From the NCBI GenBank assembly GCA_002347985.1, contig DDYM01000024.1, positions 1,085 to 20,430 of the forward strand: a stretch of DNA of 19,346 nt, in the 5' to 3' direction. Below the pieces are notes generated by a model. The model made no database searches and was not told where the DNA came from. It saw only the letters and a list, made by a program, of their open reading frames with translations. Positions 8,020 through 15,941 of the stretch are shown piece after piece. The position numbers were made by a program, and so were the translations under genes. This DNA is from Bacteroidetes bacterium UBA2234 (GTDB taxonomy: Bacteria; Bacteroidota; Bacteroidia; NS11-12g; UBA955). Position 1 is the stretch's first letter. The number at the start of each line of letters is the position of its first letter.

Positions 8020-10440
8020 ATGAGAGGTTTGTTTATCTTTTTGAGTTTTATCGTTGGGGGTGTATTGAATGCCCAAGTTGTTATTCGGGGCCGTGTAATG
8101 GATGTTTCCAGTCGGAAACCTTTGTCGAGCGCAAGTGTGAGCATCGACAAATCGGCGGAAAAAGTGCTTTCTGCATCTGATGGTAGTTTTACGATTCAAG
8201 TTTCAGAACCTGGATTTCATACGATTACTGCTGTTTTGGATGGCTACGAAAGTGAAACCTCTTCTGAGATGTTGTTTACATACGACAAATCGCCGGAGGT
8301 TGTCATTGAATTGCAAACCCTGTCGCAAGGCATCGGAGAAGTAAATATCCGCAAAACAAACTTGCAGCGCAGAGAAGCAGAAAGTCCGGTTTCTTCCCAA
8401 AAGTTGAGTATCCGTGAGATTGAAAGAAATCCAGGCGGAAACAGGGATATCAGCAAAATTATTCAGAGTTTGCCCGGTGTAATTAGTATACCTGGTTTTA
8501 GGAACGATGTTGTAATTCGTGGTGGATCGCCTTCGGAAAATAAATTCTATTTAGATGGGGTAGAGATCCCGATTATCAATCACTTCCAAACACAAGGAAG
8601 TACGGGAGGTCCCGTGGGCATGTTGAATGTGAACTTTATCAAAGAAGTGAATTTTTACACCGGTGCTTTTCCGGTGAATTATGCCAATGGACTGAGTAGT
8701 GTTTTGGATTTCCGACAAATGGATGGTAATGCGGACAAGGCAAAGTATCGTTTTACATTGGGTAGTAGCGATGTGGGCTTTACGGCGGATGGGCCTTTGA
8801 GTAAAAAGACAACGTATATTTTTTCTGCAAGGCAGAGTTATTTGCAAGGGTTGTTTTCGGTTTTGGGTCTGCCATTTTTGCCCAACTTTATCGACTATCA
8901 AGCGAAGGTTAAGGTGAAGTTGAATGAAAAGGACGATATCACTTTTTTGATGGTGGGTGCCGTTGATTTCTTCAAACTCAATTTGGGAGTGAATGATAAT
9001 ATTACAGATAGCACAACGCTGAAAACCAACAAGTTTATTCTGAATTATTTGCCGGTATACAGACAATGGAATTATACGTTTGGTAGCGTTTATACCCATT
9101 TTGGGGCCAAGAGCAAAACGCAGACTTTTTTAAGCCGAAATATGCTGAGCAATACATCGTTCAAGTACAAGAACAACGATGAAAGTACAGAGGCGAATCG
9201 GATTTTTACCTATGCCAGTACAGAGGAAGAAAATAAGTTGCGCATCGAAAATTCACGCAATTTGGGTCGTTGGAAACTGTTAGTTGGAGGCGGTACGGAG
9301 TTTATTCAATACGGTGTAGACAACAAAGCCAAGGTGTTGATTCCAGGAGGTCCTGGTTCGGCTGGTACGGTGAAGGATGTTCAGTTTCAGAGTTTGTTGG
9401 AGTTGTTTAAGTACAGTGGATTTGTTCGGGGCTATCGCAATGTGATGGGCACCGGTACATTGAGTTTTGCAGGTCGATTGGATGGAAATAGTTACAACAA
9501 GTTGATGGGAAATCCTTTGAATCAGCCAATCTTAAGTGTAAGTGCGAGTTTGCCAACCGCGGTTTCGGGTTTGTTCTTCAATGCAAATATGGGGCAGTTT
9601 ACGCAGTTGCCGAGTTATACCATTTTGGGATATCGCAATGCACAGGGTGGGTTTGAAAACCAAGATCGCATCAAATACATGAGGAATAGAATGGTAGCGG
9701 CGGGTTTGCAGTATAACAAAGTAAAGGATACCAAAATCACCTGGGAGGGTTTCTATAAGAACTATTCAAATTATCCGTTTGCGTTGCGCGACAGTATTTG
9801 TTTGGGGAATTTGGGGACGGATTTTGCAGTTTTGGGAAATGAGCCGGTGAGTTCTGTGAGTAGGGGCAAAGCCTATGGGATGGAATTTTTACTTCAACGC
9901 AGAAGTCGTTCCGGGTTGTATGGGATCCTCTCATACACGCTGAGTTGGAGTCAGTTTGATGACAAAAACGGGAAATCGGTGCGCAGTGCCTGGGACAGCA
10001 GACATACAGTAAGTATGGTTGGTGGAGTGAAGTTGAAACGAAACTGGGAGGTTGGCGCGAAACTCCGTTTTGCAACCGGTAGGCCTTATACTCCGGACGA
10101 TGTAGCGCGAAGCTTGGTAAAGGCAAACTGGGACGTGAGGGGAACGGCATTGCCAAATTATGGATTGTTAAATGCGGGCAGATTGGGGAATTTTTCTCAA
10201 TTGGATATCCGGGTTGATAAAGTATGGTATTTCAAGAAGGCTTCATTGAATTTGTATATGGATATTCAGAATGCATTGAATAAAGTCTATTTGGGTCCGC
10301 CAACGTTAATTGCGGCTCAGGATGCAGCAGGCAATTTGATTTCTGATCCAATGGCTACGGTGCCTTCTTACAAGGGGGAATATTTGGTAAATTCCAATGG
10401 ATTCTTGCAACCGTCGATTGGCGTAATTTGGGATTTTTAA
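8020..10440 (+). CDS. TonB-dependent outer-membrane receptor with carboxypeptidase-regulatory-like domain
   Basis: An 806-residue outer-membrane transporter energised by TonB. A signal peptide (1-19, ending NAQ) is followed by a carboxypeptidase-regulatory-like beta domain (about 20-100), with GRVMDVSSRKPLSSASV at its start. A short region EVNIRK (107-112) sits where TonB boxes usually lie. The plug domain (about 115-235) shows DISKIIQSLPGVISIPGF, DVVIRGGSPSENKFYLDGVE and GLSSVLDF. The rest is a beta barrel rich in alternating aromatic residues, ending in the outer-membrane-type strand PSIGVIWDF with terminal Phe. At about 800 residues, and with no SusD-like lipoprotein beside it, it is not a SusC glycan porin. 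It looks like the smaller receptor type used for siderophores, metals or unknown ligands. It is monocistronic, ending in the strong terminator at 10511-10557. The substrate is not predictable from this sequence. Confidence 0.93.
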   Translation: MRGLFIFLSFIVGGVLNAQVVIRGRVMDVSSRKPLSSASVSIDKSAEKVLSASDGSFTIQVSEPGFHTITAVLDGYESETSSEMLFTYDKSPEVVIELQTLSQGIGEVNIRKTNLQRREAESPVSSQKLSIREIERNPGGNRDISKIIQSLPGVISIPGFRNDVVIRGGSPSENKFYLDGVEIPIINHFQTQGSTGGPVGMLNVNFIKEVNFYTGAFPVNYANGLSSVLDFRQMDGNADKAKYRFTLGSSDVGFTADGPLSKKTTYIFSARQSYLQGLFSVLGLPFLPNFIDYQAKVKVKLNEKDDITFLMVGAVDFFKLNLGVNDNITDSTTLKTNKFILNYLPVYRQWNYTFGSVYTHFGAKSKTQTFLSRNMLSNTSFKYKNNDESTEANRIFTYASTEEENKLRIENSRNLGRWKLLVGGGTEFIQYGVDNKAKVLIPGGPGSAGTVKDVQFQSLLELFKYSGFVRGYRNVMGTGTLSFAGRLDGNSYNKLMGNPLNQPILSVSASLPTAVSGLFFNANMGQFTQLPSYTILGYRNAQGGFENQDRIKYMRNRMVAAGLQYNKVKDTKITWEGFYKNYSNYPFALRDSICLGNLGTDFAVLGNEPVSSVSRGKAYGMEFLLQRRSRSGLYGILSYTLSWSQFDDKNGKSVRSAWDSRHTVSMVGGVKLKRNWEVGAKLRFATGRPYTPDDVARSLVKANWDVRGTALPNYGLLNAGRLGNFSQLDIRVDKVWYFKKASLNLYMDIQNALNKVYLGPPTLIAAQDAAGNLISDPMATVPSYKGEYLVNSNGFLQPSIGVIWDF

Positions 10441-10510
10441 ATACTCAGGTCGTGTGAGGGTGGATTTTCATCTTTGGATGATTTGAATATCTCCAACAAT
10501 ATTTCAATTG

Positions 10511-10557
10511 ATAAAAAAGGAGGGGCCTCGTCAAAGACGAGGCCCCTCCTTTTTTAT
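10511..10557. terminator. Perfect bidirectional intrinsic terminator
   Basis: Arm 10513-10532 (A6 then GGAGGGGCCTCGTC) and arm 10536-10555 (GACGAGGCCCCTCC then T6) form a perfect 20 bp stem with a 3-base AAA loop. Two further A-T pairs extend it to 10511-10557. The GC-rich core is flanked by A6 on one side and T6 on the other, so it works as a Rho-independent terminator in both directions. It lies between the convergent receptor gene (stop at 10440) and usp gene (stop at 10574). Confidence 0.95.
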
Positions 10558-10573
10558 TATATACACGAACGAA

Positions 10574-11443
10574 TTAATAATTGTAATTGAATCCCGTCTC
10601 GTGCGGATGGATGCACATTACAGGAATGCTCTCGCTGCGATTTACCAACTGCTGGGTCAATGTTCCAATAATCAATTCAGAAATTCCCTTTTCAGTATGC
10701 GTCATCACCAAAATCAAATCGGCTTTCACCGTGTTGCTGTAATTCATGATTTCGTTGGCAAAGTTGTCCAACATGCCATCTTCCATCGCAAATACCTCAA
10801 ACTTTAATCCACTGTCGTTCAACTGGTGATTTACCAAATTGATATTCGCTGCAATCTTTCTTTGCAAATACTCATCTGAAGATTTGGTGTAAACCACGTG
10901 CACTTCAGAGTTGAATTTTTTACCCAAATGGATGGCCCATTCCACTTTTTGACGACTTTCGATCGACAAATCAATGGGCATTACGATTTTCTTATAACCG
11001 CTGTCTTTGGCTGAGTTTTGCTTCACTACAACAACCGGAACCTCGGCATATTGAATGGTTCTTGATGCGTTTGATCCAACAATTTGTTCCAAACCGCTCG
11101 CGCCATTGCTACCCATGATGATAGAGTCGTAATTTGAGCTGTTAGCAATCCCGGCGATGGTCTTATAAACCTTGCCTTTTTCAACCAACGCGTGTACTTT
11201 TAAGTTGTTTTTTTCAGCGATGTCCTTCGCTTTGGTTTCCAACTTGGATTGAATGGCATCGCGCATAACATCAGACTGACTTCCAGAAAATAGTCCGCCC
11301 AAAATGCCTTCTTCCAAAATGTAGAGTAGGGTGATTTCATTGCCATAGGCTTTGGCAACGGTAACGGCATGACTTAATGCGTTTTCTGCCACGTCGGAAA
11401 AATCGGTTGGCACCAGAATGTTGTTGTTTGTTTTGCGATTCAT
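10574..11443 (-). CDS. Universal stress protein, tandem two-domain (UspA family)
   Basis: A 289-residue cytoplasmic protein with two UspA folds in tandem, at about residues 6-141 and 150-279. Each starts with the typical strand: NILVPTDFSDVAENAL (8-23) and KIVMPIDLSIESRQ (152-165). Proteins of this type respond to stress or growth arrest, and some bind ATP. In domain 1 the glycine-rich ATP loop reads GSNGASGLEQIVGS (111-124). It has 8 residues rather than the usual 9 between the second Gly and the Gly-Ser pair. In domain 2 the loop is THTEKGISELIIGT (248-261), with both leading glycines replaced by Thr. Nucleotide binding may therefore be weak or lost; this is inference. An exact TAATTTTG promoter element lies 17 bases before the ATG. 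hemW is upstream on the same strand, 82 bases away, so usp is probably its own transcription unit. Confidence 0.93.
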   Translation of the reverse strand: MNRKTNNNILVPTDFSDVAENALSHAVTVAKAYGNEITLLYILEEGILGGLFSGSQSDVMRDAIQSKLETKAKDIAEKNNLKVHALVEKGKVYKTIAGIANSSNYDSIIMGSNGASGLEQIVGSNASRTIQYAEVPVVVVKQNSAKDSGYKKIVMPIDLSIESRQKVEWAIHLGKKFNSEVHVVYTKSSDEYLQRKIAANINLVNHQLNDSGLKFEVFAMEDGMLDNFANEIMNYSNTVKADLILVMTHTEKGISELIIGTLTQQLVNRSESIPVMCIHPHETGFNYNY

Positions 11444-11460
11444 AACCTAAATTGTTACTG

Positions 11461-11468
11461 CAAAATTA
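11461..11468 (-). promoter_or_regulatory. Candidate -7 promoter element of the usp gene (TAATTTTG)
   Basis: On the minus strand TAATTTTG is followed by 17 bases and then the usp ATG. It matches TAnnTTTG at all fixed positions and is identical to the element in front of purH. No TTG is seen at the normal -33 spacing. The predicted leader is about 10-14 bases. Confidence 0.5.
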
Positions 11469-11525
11469 CGATAGAAAATAGGGAGAAAGTATGATTTTCA
11501 TCACAATTGACAAATTCGCGATTCT

Positions 11526-12653
11526 CTAATCCTCGTCGATCATCAATTCTACGGTTATTGCATCGCTGAGAAATCTTGCCGCACTTGGGATTGACCAATA
11601 TCCTCCCTCTTCAATGATTTGCGATTTCTTTTTTAATTTTTCGATGATTGGTCGTTTAAATTCTTCAAAACCAGGGTATAAAATATTGATTTGTTGAATG
11701 TTGACCCCTTTGTTGAGTCGAAGTTGGGTGAGTAGAAACTCGTTTACAATGTCGTTTTGTGACAAAATCTCTTCCGTAAAATTCGGAGCACCTATTTGTA
11801 TCCCGCTGATGTACATTGCATTGTTGCTTACATTCCATCTGCGAGAGCTGCCAAAATATGAATGCGCACTGGGTCCGATACCCAAATAGGGTTTGCCCGC
11901 CCAATAGTTGCTGTTGTGTATAGCTTGGTGCCCGGGTTTGGACAAGTTGCTGATTTCGTAGTGTTCCCAATGGTTTTTGGCGGCCCATTGACCGAGGTAG
12001 TGAAATTGCATTTCTGCATGTTCGTCTGGCGGTGCAATGAGTTGATTTGACTTCGCCCATTTGCCAAAGGGGGTGTTCTCTTCGATGGTGAGCGCATAGC
12101 AACTGAGGTGGTTGACGCCTACAGAAAGTACCCAGTCTAGTTCGTGTTGCCATTGCAGCAGAGATTTTTTTTCTGAACCGTAAATCAGGTCTAAGCTAAA
12201 ATTTTGAAAGCCGATATCTTTTGCTAGCTCCAATGATTTTATGGCCTGTTCTGCGGTATGGGACCGATTCATCCACTGCAGTTCACTGTTATTTAGACTT
12301 TGAATGCCCACACTAAGTCGTTCAATCCCCAAGGATTTCCAATATGTGAGTGCTTCGAGATTCATGTCCTCTGGATTGGCTTCTAGGGTGATTTCCTGTA
12401 TTTCCGACAGGTTGAAATGTTGTTGGATGGCTTCAAAAATTTGACTAAGCTGTTTGTTGCTTAAAAGCGAGGGCGACCCACCCCCAAAGTAAATGGTTTG
12501 AAGTGGGTGTTGAAAAGTAAGCGACTCACTTGCGATTTCTTGACAGATCGCATCCACCAAAGGTTGAATGTTTTTGAGTTGGGTGCTAAAGTGGAAATTG
12601 CAGTAATGACAGGCTTTTCTGCAAAATGGAATGTGGATATAGAGGCCTGCCAT
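11526..12653 (-). CDS. hemW: HemW-type radical SAM protein (heme chaperone)
   Basis: A 375-residue radical SAM protein. The iron-sulfur motif CRKACHYC covers residues 11-18 (Cys11, Cys15, Cys18), right after AGLYIHIPF. The residue two places after the last cysteine is Phe20. Coproporphyrinogen dehydrogenase HemN has a fourth Cys there, so this is HemW rather than a true HemN. YFGGGSPSLLS (55-65) is the SAM-binding GGG motif with the family's typical continuation, and the C-terminal HemN-type domain follows. HemW proteins bind heme and deliver it to target proteins; older annotation as oxygen-independent coproporphyrinogen III oxidase is misleading. It is divergent from the DUF4271-hemD pair with 80 bases between, which puts heme synthesis and heme delivery side by side. 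GACCTTTG, one base off the -7 consensus, lies 5 bases before the ATG. Confidence 0.93.
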   Translation of the reverse strand: MAGLYIHIPFCRKACHYCNFHFSTQLKNIQPLVDAICQEIASESLTFQHPLQTIYFGGGSPSLLSNKQLSQIFEAIQQHFNLSEIQEITLEANPEDMNLEALTYWKSLGIERLSVGIQSLNNSELQWMNRSHTAEQAIKSLELAKDIGFQNFSLDLIYGSEKKSLLQWQHELDWVLSVGVNHLSCYALTIEENTPFGKWAKSNQLIAPPDEHAEMQFHYLGQWAAKNHWEHYEISNLSKPGHQAIHNSNYWAGKPYLGIGPSAHSYFGSSRRWNVSNNAMYISGIQIGAPNFTEEILSQNDIVNEFLLTQLRLNKGVNIQQINILYPGFEEFKRPIIEKLKKKSQIIEEGGYWSIPSAARFLSDAITVELMIDED

Positions 12654-12718
12654 GGTTGCAAAGGTCAGTCTTTTTTTTGATTCGATGATTCAGTCGTGAA
12701 CATGCCCTTTGAATCCGT

Positions 12719-12726
12719 TATTTTTG
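12719..12726 (+). promoter_or_regulatory. Candidate -7 promoter element of the DUF4271-hemD pair (TATTTTTG)
   Basis: TATTTTTG followed by 7 bases (TGGTTCG) and the ATG at 12734. It is an exact match to TAnnTTTG. The predicted leader is only a few bases. No -33 TTG is visible at normal spacing. Confidence 0.5.
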
Positions 12727-12733
12727 TGGTTCG

Positions 12734-13879
12734 ATGCGCGGGTCAACTACATGGAATCTTCAATTCAATCGCTTTTTGCGTTTGGTATTGTGTGTGTGGC
12801 TGATTTTTTCGACGTTGGGTATGCTATTGGGCCAATCTGCGTCCACAAGAACGAGTTCATCAAATCGGACTGAAGAGGTAAGGGAAGCTCGGAATCGCGA
12901 AGTAGCCCATCGTGCGGAAAGAGAAGCTTCGAAGGGGGAAAAAGCGAAGTTGGAGGAGGTGCAGAAGGCAAGGAAAGCCGCGATGAAAGCTTGGAAGGAG
13001 CGATTGAAACGGCCTGTGAATGGATATGTTTTTGAGCCGGATTCGTTGCTGTCTCGTCCAGATTCACTGTCGATTTTGCGGTTTACCAATGGTGTTCATT
13101 TTTTGGATTCAATCAAAGCGGGGAAATTGGATAGTGTTACGGCATTGATTTCTCAGGTGGATTACGGCAACACGGTGAAATACAATTACCGAGACCCATT
13201 TGATCCATACAACAATCAGGTGTTTTATAGACATGGGCAGGGGAAGTTTTGGTTTTTTGGTTTGGGTATGATTTTGTTGGTGGTGATCATGTATTTCCGT
13301 GCGGCATATCCCAAGCAGTTTGAGTTGCGAATTCGGGGGATTTTTAACGGTTATTATTTCAATGAGTTGGTGAATGATCGTTCGGTGACCCAATATGGCG
13401 GTGGGTCTGGTGTTGTTTTTGTATTGTCGCAAGCGGTATTTTCTGCCGGGGCTATGTTGTATATGATTTTCGGCGGGTATTTACAGTTGAACAATTTTTG
13501 GGTGTTCATTTTGTTTTATTTGGCTTTGTTGGGCGGGGTAATGGGATTGCAGGCGATTCAGTTTTTGTTTGCCTCGAGTGTGAATATGGAACTGATGCAG
13601 CGAAGATTGATTCAGCGTCAGTATAATGTCAACTTTGTACTCGCATTAATCTTCTTTCCATTGTTCTTGGTTACGTATTACAATGGGTATAAGTTCACTG
13701 GCTCACCCGTGGCAGATTGGGTGTCTTTTATGCTTGTATTGTGGATTGTGATTCGATCTATCTTGTCGTTTGTTGGCTTGTTTCAAGATAGGCAATTGAA
13801 TTTCCTTGCATTTTTGTATTTTTGCACCCTAGAAATACTTCCGTATACGGTCTTGTTTGCTAGCATATCTCGAATTTAA
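12734..13879 (+). CDS. DUF4271 family multi-pass membrane protein with long extracytoplasmic N-terminal region
   Basis: A 381-residue membrane protein of the Bacteroidota family DUF4271, whose function is unknown. Residues 14-33 form a signal peptide or first membrane segment. Residues 45-92 are rich in Arg, Glu, Lys and Ala and probably form a helix or coiled coil. Residues 93-170 are soluble. Six hydrophobic segments follow (about 172-190, 226-248, 253-280, 297-316, 328-350, 356-378), and these make up the DUF4271 part. hemD starts 2 bases after its stop codon, so the two are almost certainly co-transcribed and probably translationally coupled; I recall the DUF4271-hemD neighbourhood from other Bacteroidota. 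A link to heme or tetrapyrrole handling at the membrane is reasonable but unproven. I chose the ATG at 12734 because it precedes the signal-peptide-like segment and follows the TATTTTTG element. The next in-frame ATG would remove that segment. Confidence 0.85.
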   Translation: MRGSTTWNLQFNRFLRLVLCVWLIFSTLGMLLGQSASTRTSSSNRTEEVREARNREVAHRAEREASKGEKAKLEEVQKARKAAMKAWKERLKRPVNGYVFEPDSLLSRPDSLSILRFTNGVHFLDSIKAGKLDSVTALISQVDYGNTVKYNYRDPFDPYNNQVFYRHGQGKFWFFGLGMILLVVIMYFRAAYPKQFELRIRGIFNGYYFNELVNDRSVTQYGGGSGVVFVLSQAVFSAGAMLYMIFGGYLQLNNFWVFILFYLALLGGVMGLQAIQFLFASSVNMELMQRRLIQRQYNVNFVLALIFFPLFLVTYYNGYKFTGSPVADWVSFMLVLWIVIRSILSFVGLFQDRQLNFLAFLYFCTLEILPYTVLFASISRI

Positions 13880-13881
13880 CT

Positions 13882-14652
13882 ATGTCCTCAGCAGAACGCG
13901 AACTCAAAGTCAAGAGCATATTGATTACCCAGCCACAACCGGAGGCGGGGAAGAATGTGTACGAGGACTTCGTAAAGAAGTACAAGTTGAAAATCGATTT
14001 TCGTTCATTCATTCACATTGAGCCGATGGCTCCGCGTGACATTCGAAAGCAGAAAATCAATTTTTTAGATTTCACGGCAATTATTTTTAATTCTCGCAAT
14101 GCGGTGGATTATTTTTTCTCTTTGGCCAATGAAATGAAGATTGAGATGCCAGCGGAGACGAAGTATTTTTCTATCAACGAGGGGGTGTCGAATTATGTTC
14201 AGAAGTACATCGTTCCTAGAAAGCGTAAGATGTTTTTTGGCAAGGGGACTGAGGCGGATTTTTTGACGTTATTTAATAAGAATCACAGCACGGAGAAGTT
14301 TTTATTTCCATGTAGTGATATTCGTAAGCCAAGTATTCCCAATCATTTCATGCAGTTGGGGTATAATTTCACGGAGTGCATTATTTACAATACGGTAAGC
14401 AGTGATTTGAGTGATTTGGCGGATGTGTTTTACGATATTTTGGTGTTTTTCTCACCTGCCGACATCAAGAGTTTGTACGATAACTTCCCGGATTTTGTGC
14501 AGAACAACACGAGGATTGCGGGTTTTGGAAGCAGCACTCAGCAGGCCATTGCGGAGCACAATTTGATTTTGGATATTGCTGCGCCGGCGCCGGGGATTCC
14601 TAGTATGTTGGCGGCTTTGGAGGAGTATACTTCTCGGGTGAACGGAAAATAG
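13882..14652 (+). CDS. hemD: Uroporphyrinogen-III synthase
   Basis: A 256-residue protein of the HemD fold, which closes hydroxymethylbilane into uroporphyrinogen III, the branch point for heme, siroheme and cobalamin. Recognition is by the Bacteroidota form: an N-terminal KSILITQPQPE strand, the segment FRSFIHIEPMAPRDIRKQK, then LDFTAIIFNSRNAVDYFF (67-84), YVQKYIVPRKRKMFFG (109-124) and a second-domain stretch ending FFSPADIKSLYDNF with GFGSSTQQAIAEHN. The family is poorly conserved and has no strong catalytic motif, so the call rests on overall pattern and context. It follows the DUF4271 gene by 2 bases and lies near hemW. It ends 11 bases from the convergent methyltransferase gene with no visible terminator. 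Confidence 0.9.
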   Translation: MSSAERELKVKSILITQPQPEAGKNVYEDFVKKYKLKIDFRSFIHIEPMAPRDIRKQKINFLDFTAIIFNSRNAVDYFFSLANEMKIEMPAETKYFSINEGVSNYVQKYIVPRKRKMFFGKGTEADFLTLFNKNHSTEKFLFPCSDIRKPSIPNHFMQLGYNFTECIIYNTVSSDLSDLADVFYDILVFFSPADIKSLYDNFPDFVQNNTRIAGFGSSTQQAIAEHNLILDIAAPAPGIPSMLAALEEYTSRVNGK

Positions 14653-14663
14653 ATTGTTATTTC

Positions 14664-15941
14664 TTAGAATTTTTTGATTTCGCCGAGCCAGGCGTGGAAT
14701 TCATTTTGTTTTTTGGTGATGAAAAGGGTGAGCGATCCTCCGTCTTTTGTTTTGAGTGTTTTGGTGATTTCGGTGGTGGGGATGCTGCAGGAGCGGGGTG
14801 TGATATTGAGTTGTGAGATATCGAGGTCTTTGATTTTTTGTGCGATTTTTCTCAGGCTTCCTTGGAATTCATGGTGTACGAGGAGGCAGCGGCCGAAGGC
14901 CGCTGGAATCTCCCGCTGGGTGTGGAAGAATCCCGGGTTGGGCGTGGCAGCAAGGAGGTTGTGGCGTTGTGAGATGGTGGTGTGGAGAGAGGATGCGAAA
15001 ATGGCGGGAGAAGGCTCCCAAATCATAGCTGTTTTGTTCAAAGGCAATGCATCGATTTGTAATTCTGAAAACCGAAAACCCTGGAAATTTACCATCTCTT
15101 GTGTGGATGAATCGTTCTGCTCTTTCCCAACATGACCGGCCCCCGAGATTTGGGGTGCATTTTCTGCAATTTCAATGCAATCAATCTGTGGCGTTTCTGA
15201 TTTTTCTCGATGGGGATCAACCAAGACCAAAATTTCCTTTGCTTCATTGCGATACCCGATCGCTGATATTTCCGTATAGCAATCAAACCGATGAAAAATC
15301 CAATGGGGATCCGTCATCGGGCTTAGTTTTATCAACCACAATTTTCCCATCCCCCCATGTGCTTTTACTAACTCGAAAACATTGGGCAAATAGTCCTCTG
15401 CTTGAAAGGATTTTCGGCCACCCATCGGTCTGCGATCGGGATCAACGTAAATTAGGTCGAACCGCCGTTCCGTGTTTTCCGAAAGCCATTTTTCGGCGGT
15501 CAAACCAATCCGCTCTGCAGAAATGTTGAGTTTTCCCCAATTGTGGCGAACCACCCTGTTGAGCAATTCGTCCGGGTCAATGCTTAAAACGGAGCTGCCA
15601 CTTTTCGACCAAGCCCAATCATCCACACCCAGTCCGCCAGTAAGCGATAGCAAGGATTTGGCAGGAAAGTGAAAGGCCTTCCATTGGGCGATGATTTCAG
15701 AAGTGCATTGCTCAAATGCTTTTTGTGTTACGATGCAACGGGCGTTGAAATGTCTCGGTAATTTCGCTTGAATTTTAGATAATAAATTTTTTGTTGTGAG
15801 TATTAATGAGTCTTCTAAGCCCTGATTTTGTTCCTTTTTGTTGAGTTTCTTTGATGGATTGTCCTTATTCTCGTACAGTTCGTCTATCCGATGCGAAAAG
15901 TCCGGTGAAAATGGATTTATTTTGTAATCGTTAACAATCAT
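14664..15941 (-). CDS. Class I SAM-dependent methyltransferase with THUMP-like C-terminal domain
   Basis: A 425-residue protein of a Bacteroidota methyltransferase family whose substrate is unknown to me. The SAM-binding motif I is SLTGGLGVDDWAW (99-111). Motif IV is LIYVDPDRRP (163-172), close to the DPSRR form seen in relatives, and LIKLSPMTD (203-211) follows. The C-terminal end SLTLFITKKQNEFHAWLG fits the THUMP-like domain found in this family, and a THUMP-like part hints at an RNA substrate; that is inference. The ATG at 15941 is the only methionine in the first 170 residues and gives the expected 60-residue N-terminal part before the conserved KLPRHF region. Its start codon overlaps that of the divergent lipoprotein gene in CATG. 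An exact TAGATTTG promoter element lies 11 bases upstream, inside the lipoprotein coding region. Confidence 0.87.
   Translation of the reverse strand: MIVNDYKINPFSPDFSHRIDELYENKDNPSKKLNKKEQNQGLEDSLILTTKNLLSKIQAKLPRHFNARCIVTQKAFEQCTSEIIAQWKAFHFPAKSLLSLTGGLGVDDWAWSKSGSSVLSIDPDELLNRVVRHNWGKLNISAERIGLTAEKWLSENTERRFDLIYVDPDRRPMGGRKSFQAEDYLPNVFELVKAHGGMGKLWLIKLSPMTDPHWIFHRFDCYTEISAIGYRNEAKEILVLVDPHREKSETPQIDCIEIAENAPQISGAGHVGKEQNDSSTQEMVNFQGFRFSELQIDALPLNKTAMIWEPSPAIFASSLHTTISQRHNLLAATPNPGFFHTQREIPAAFGRCLLVHHEFQGSLRKIAQKIKDLDISQLNITPRSCSIPTTEITKTLKTKDGGSLTLFITKKQNEFHAWLGEIKKF

Noticed and set aside
8551..9099. 182-residue open frame antisense to the TonB-dependent receptor
   Set aside because: The plus-strand receptor is clearly real across this stretch, and the antisense product has no signal, domain or sensible composition.
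8020..10440. SusC-type glycan importer
   Set aside because: At 806 residues it is shorter than SusC-type receptors. There is no SusD partner, glycoside hydrolase or polysaccharide-locus regulator nearby.
11665..12153. 162-residue minus-strand frame inside hemW
   Set aside because: It is the same strand in another frame of a well-supported radical SAM gene. The product is a low-complexity Arg/Gln-rich shadow.
11526..12653. Oxygen-independent coproporphyrinogen III oxidase (HemN)
   Set aside because: The fourth cysteine of HemN after the CxxxCxxC motif is replaced by Phe20, and the protein is shorter than HemN, so HemW is the better call.
15047..15529. 160-residue plus-strand frame opposite the methyltransferase gene
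   Set aside because: The minus-strand protein has clear SAM motifs across the same region, and the plus-strand product resembles nothing.
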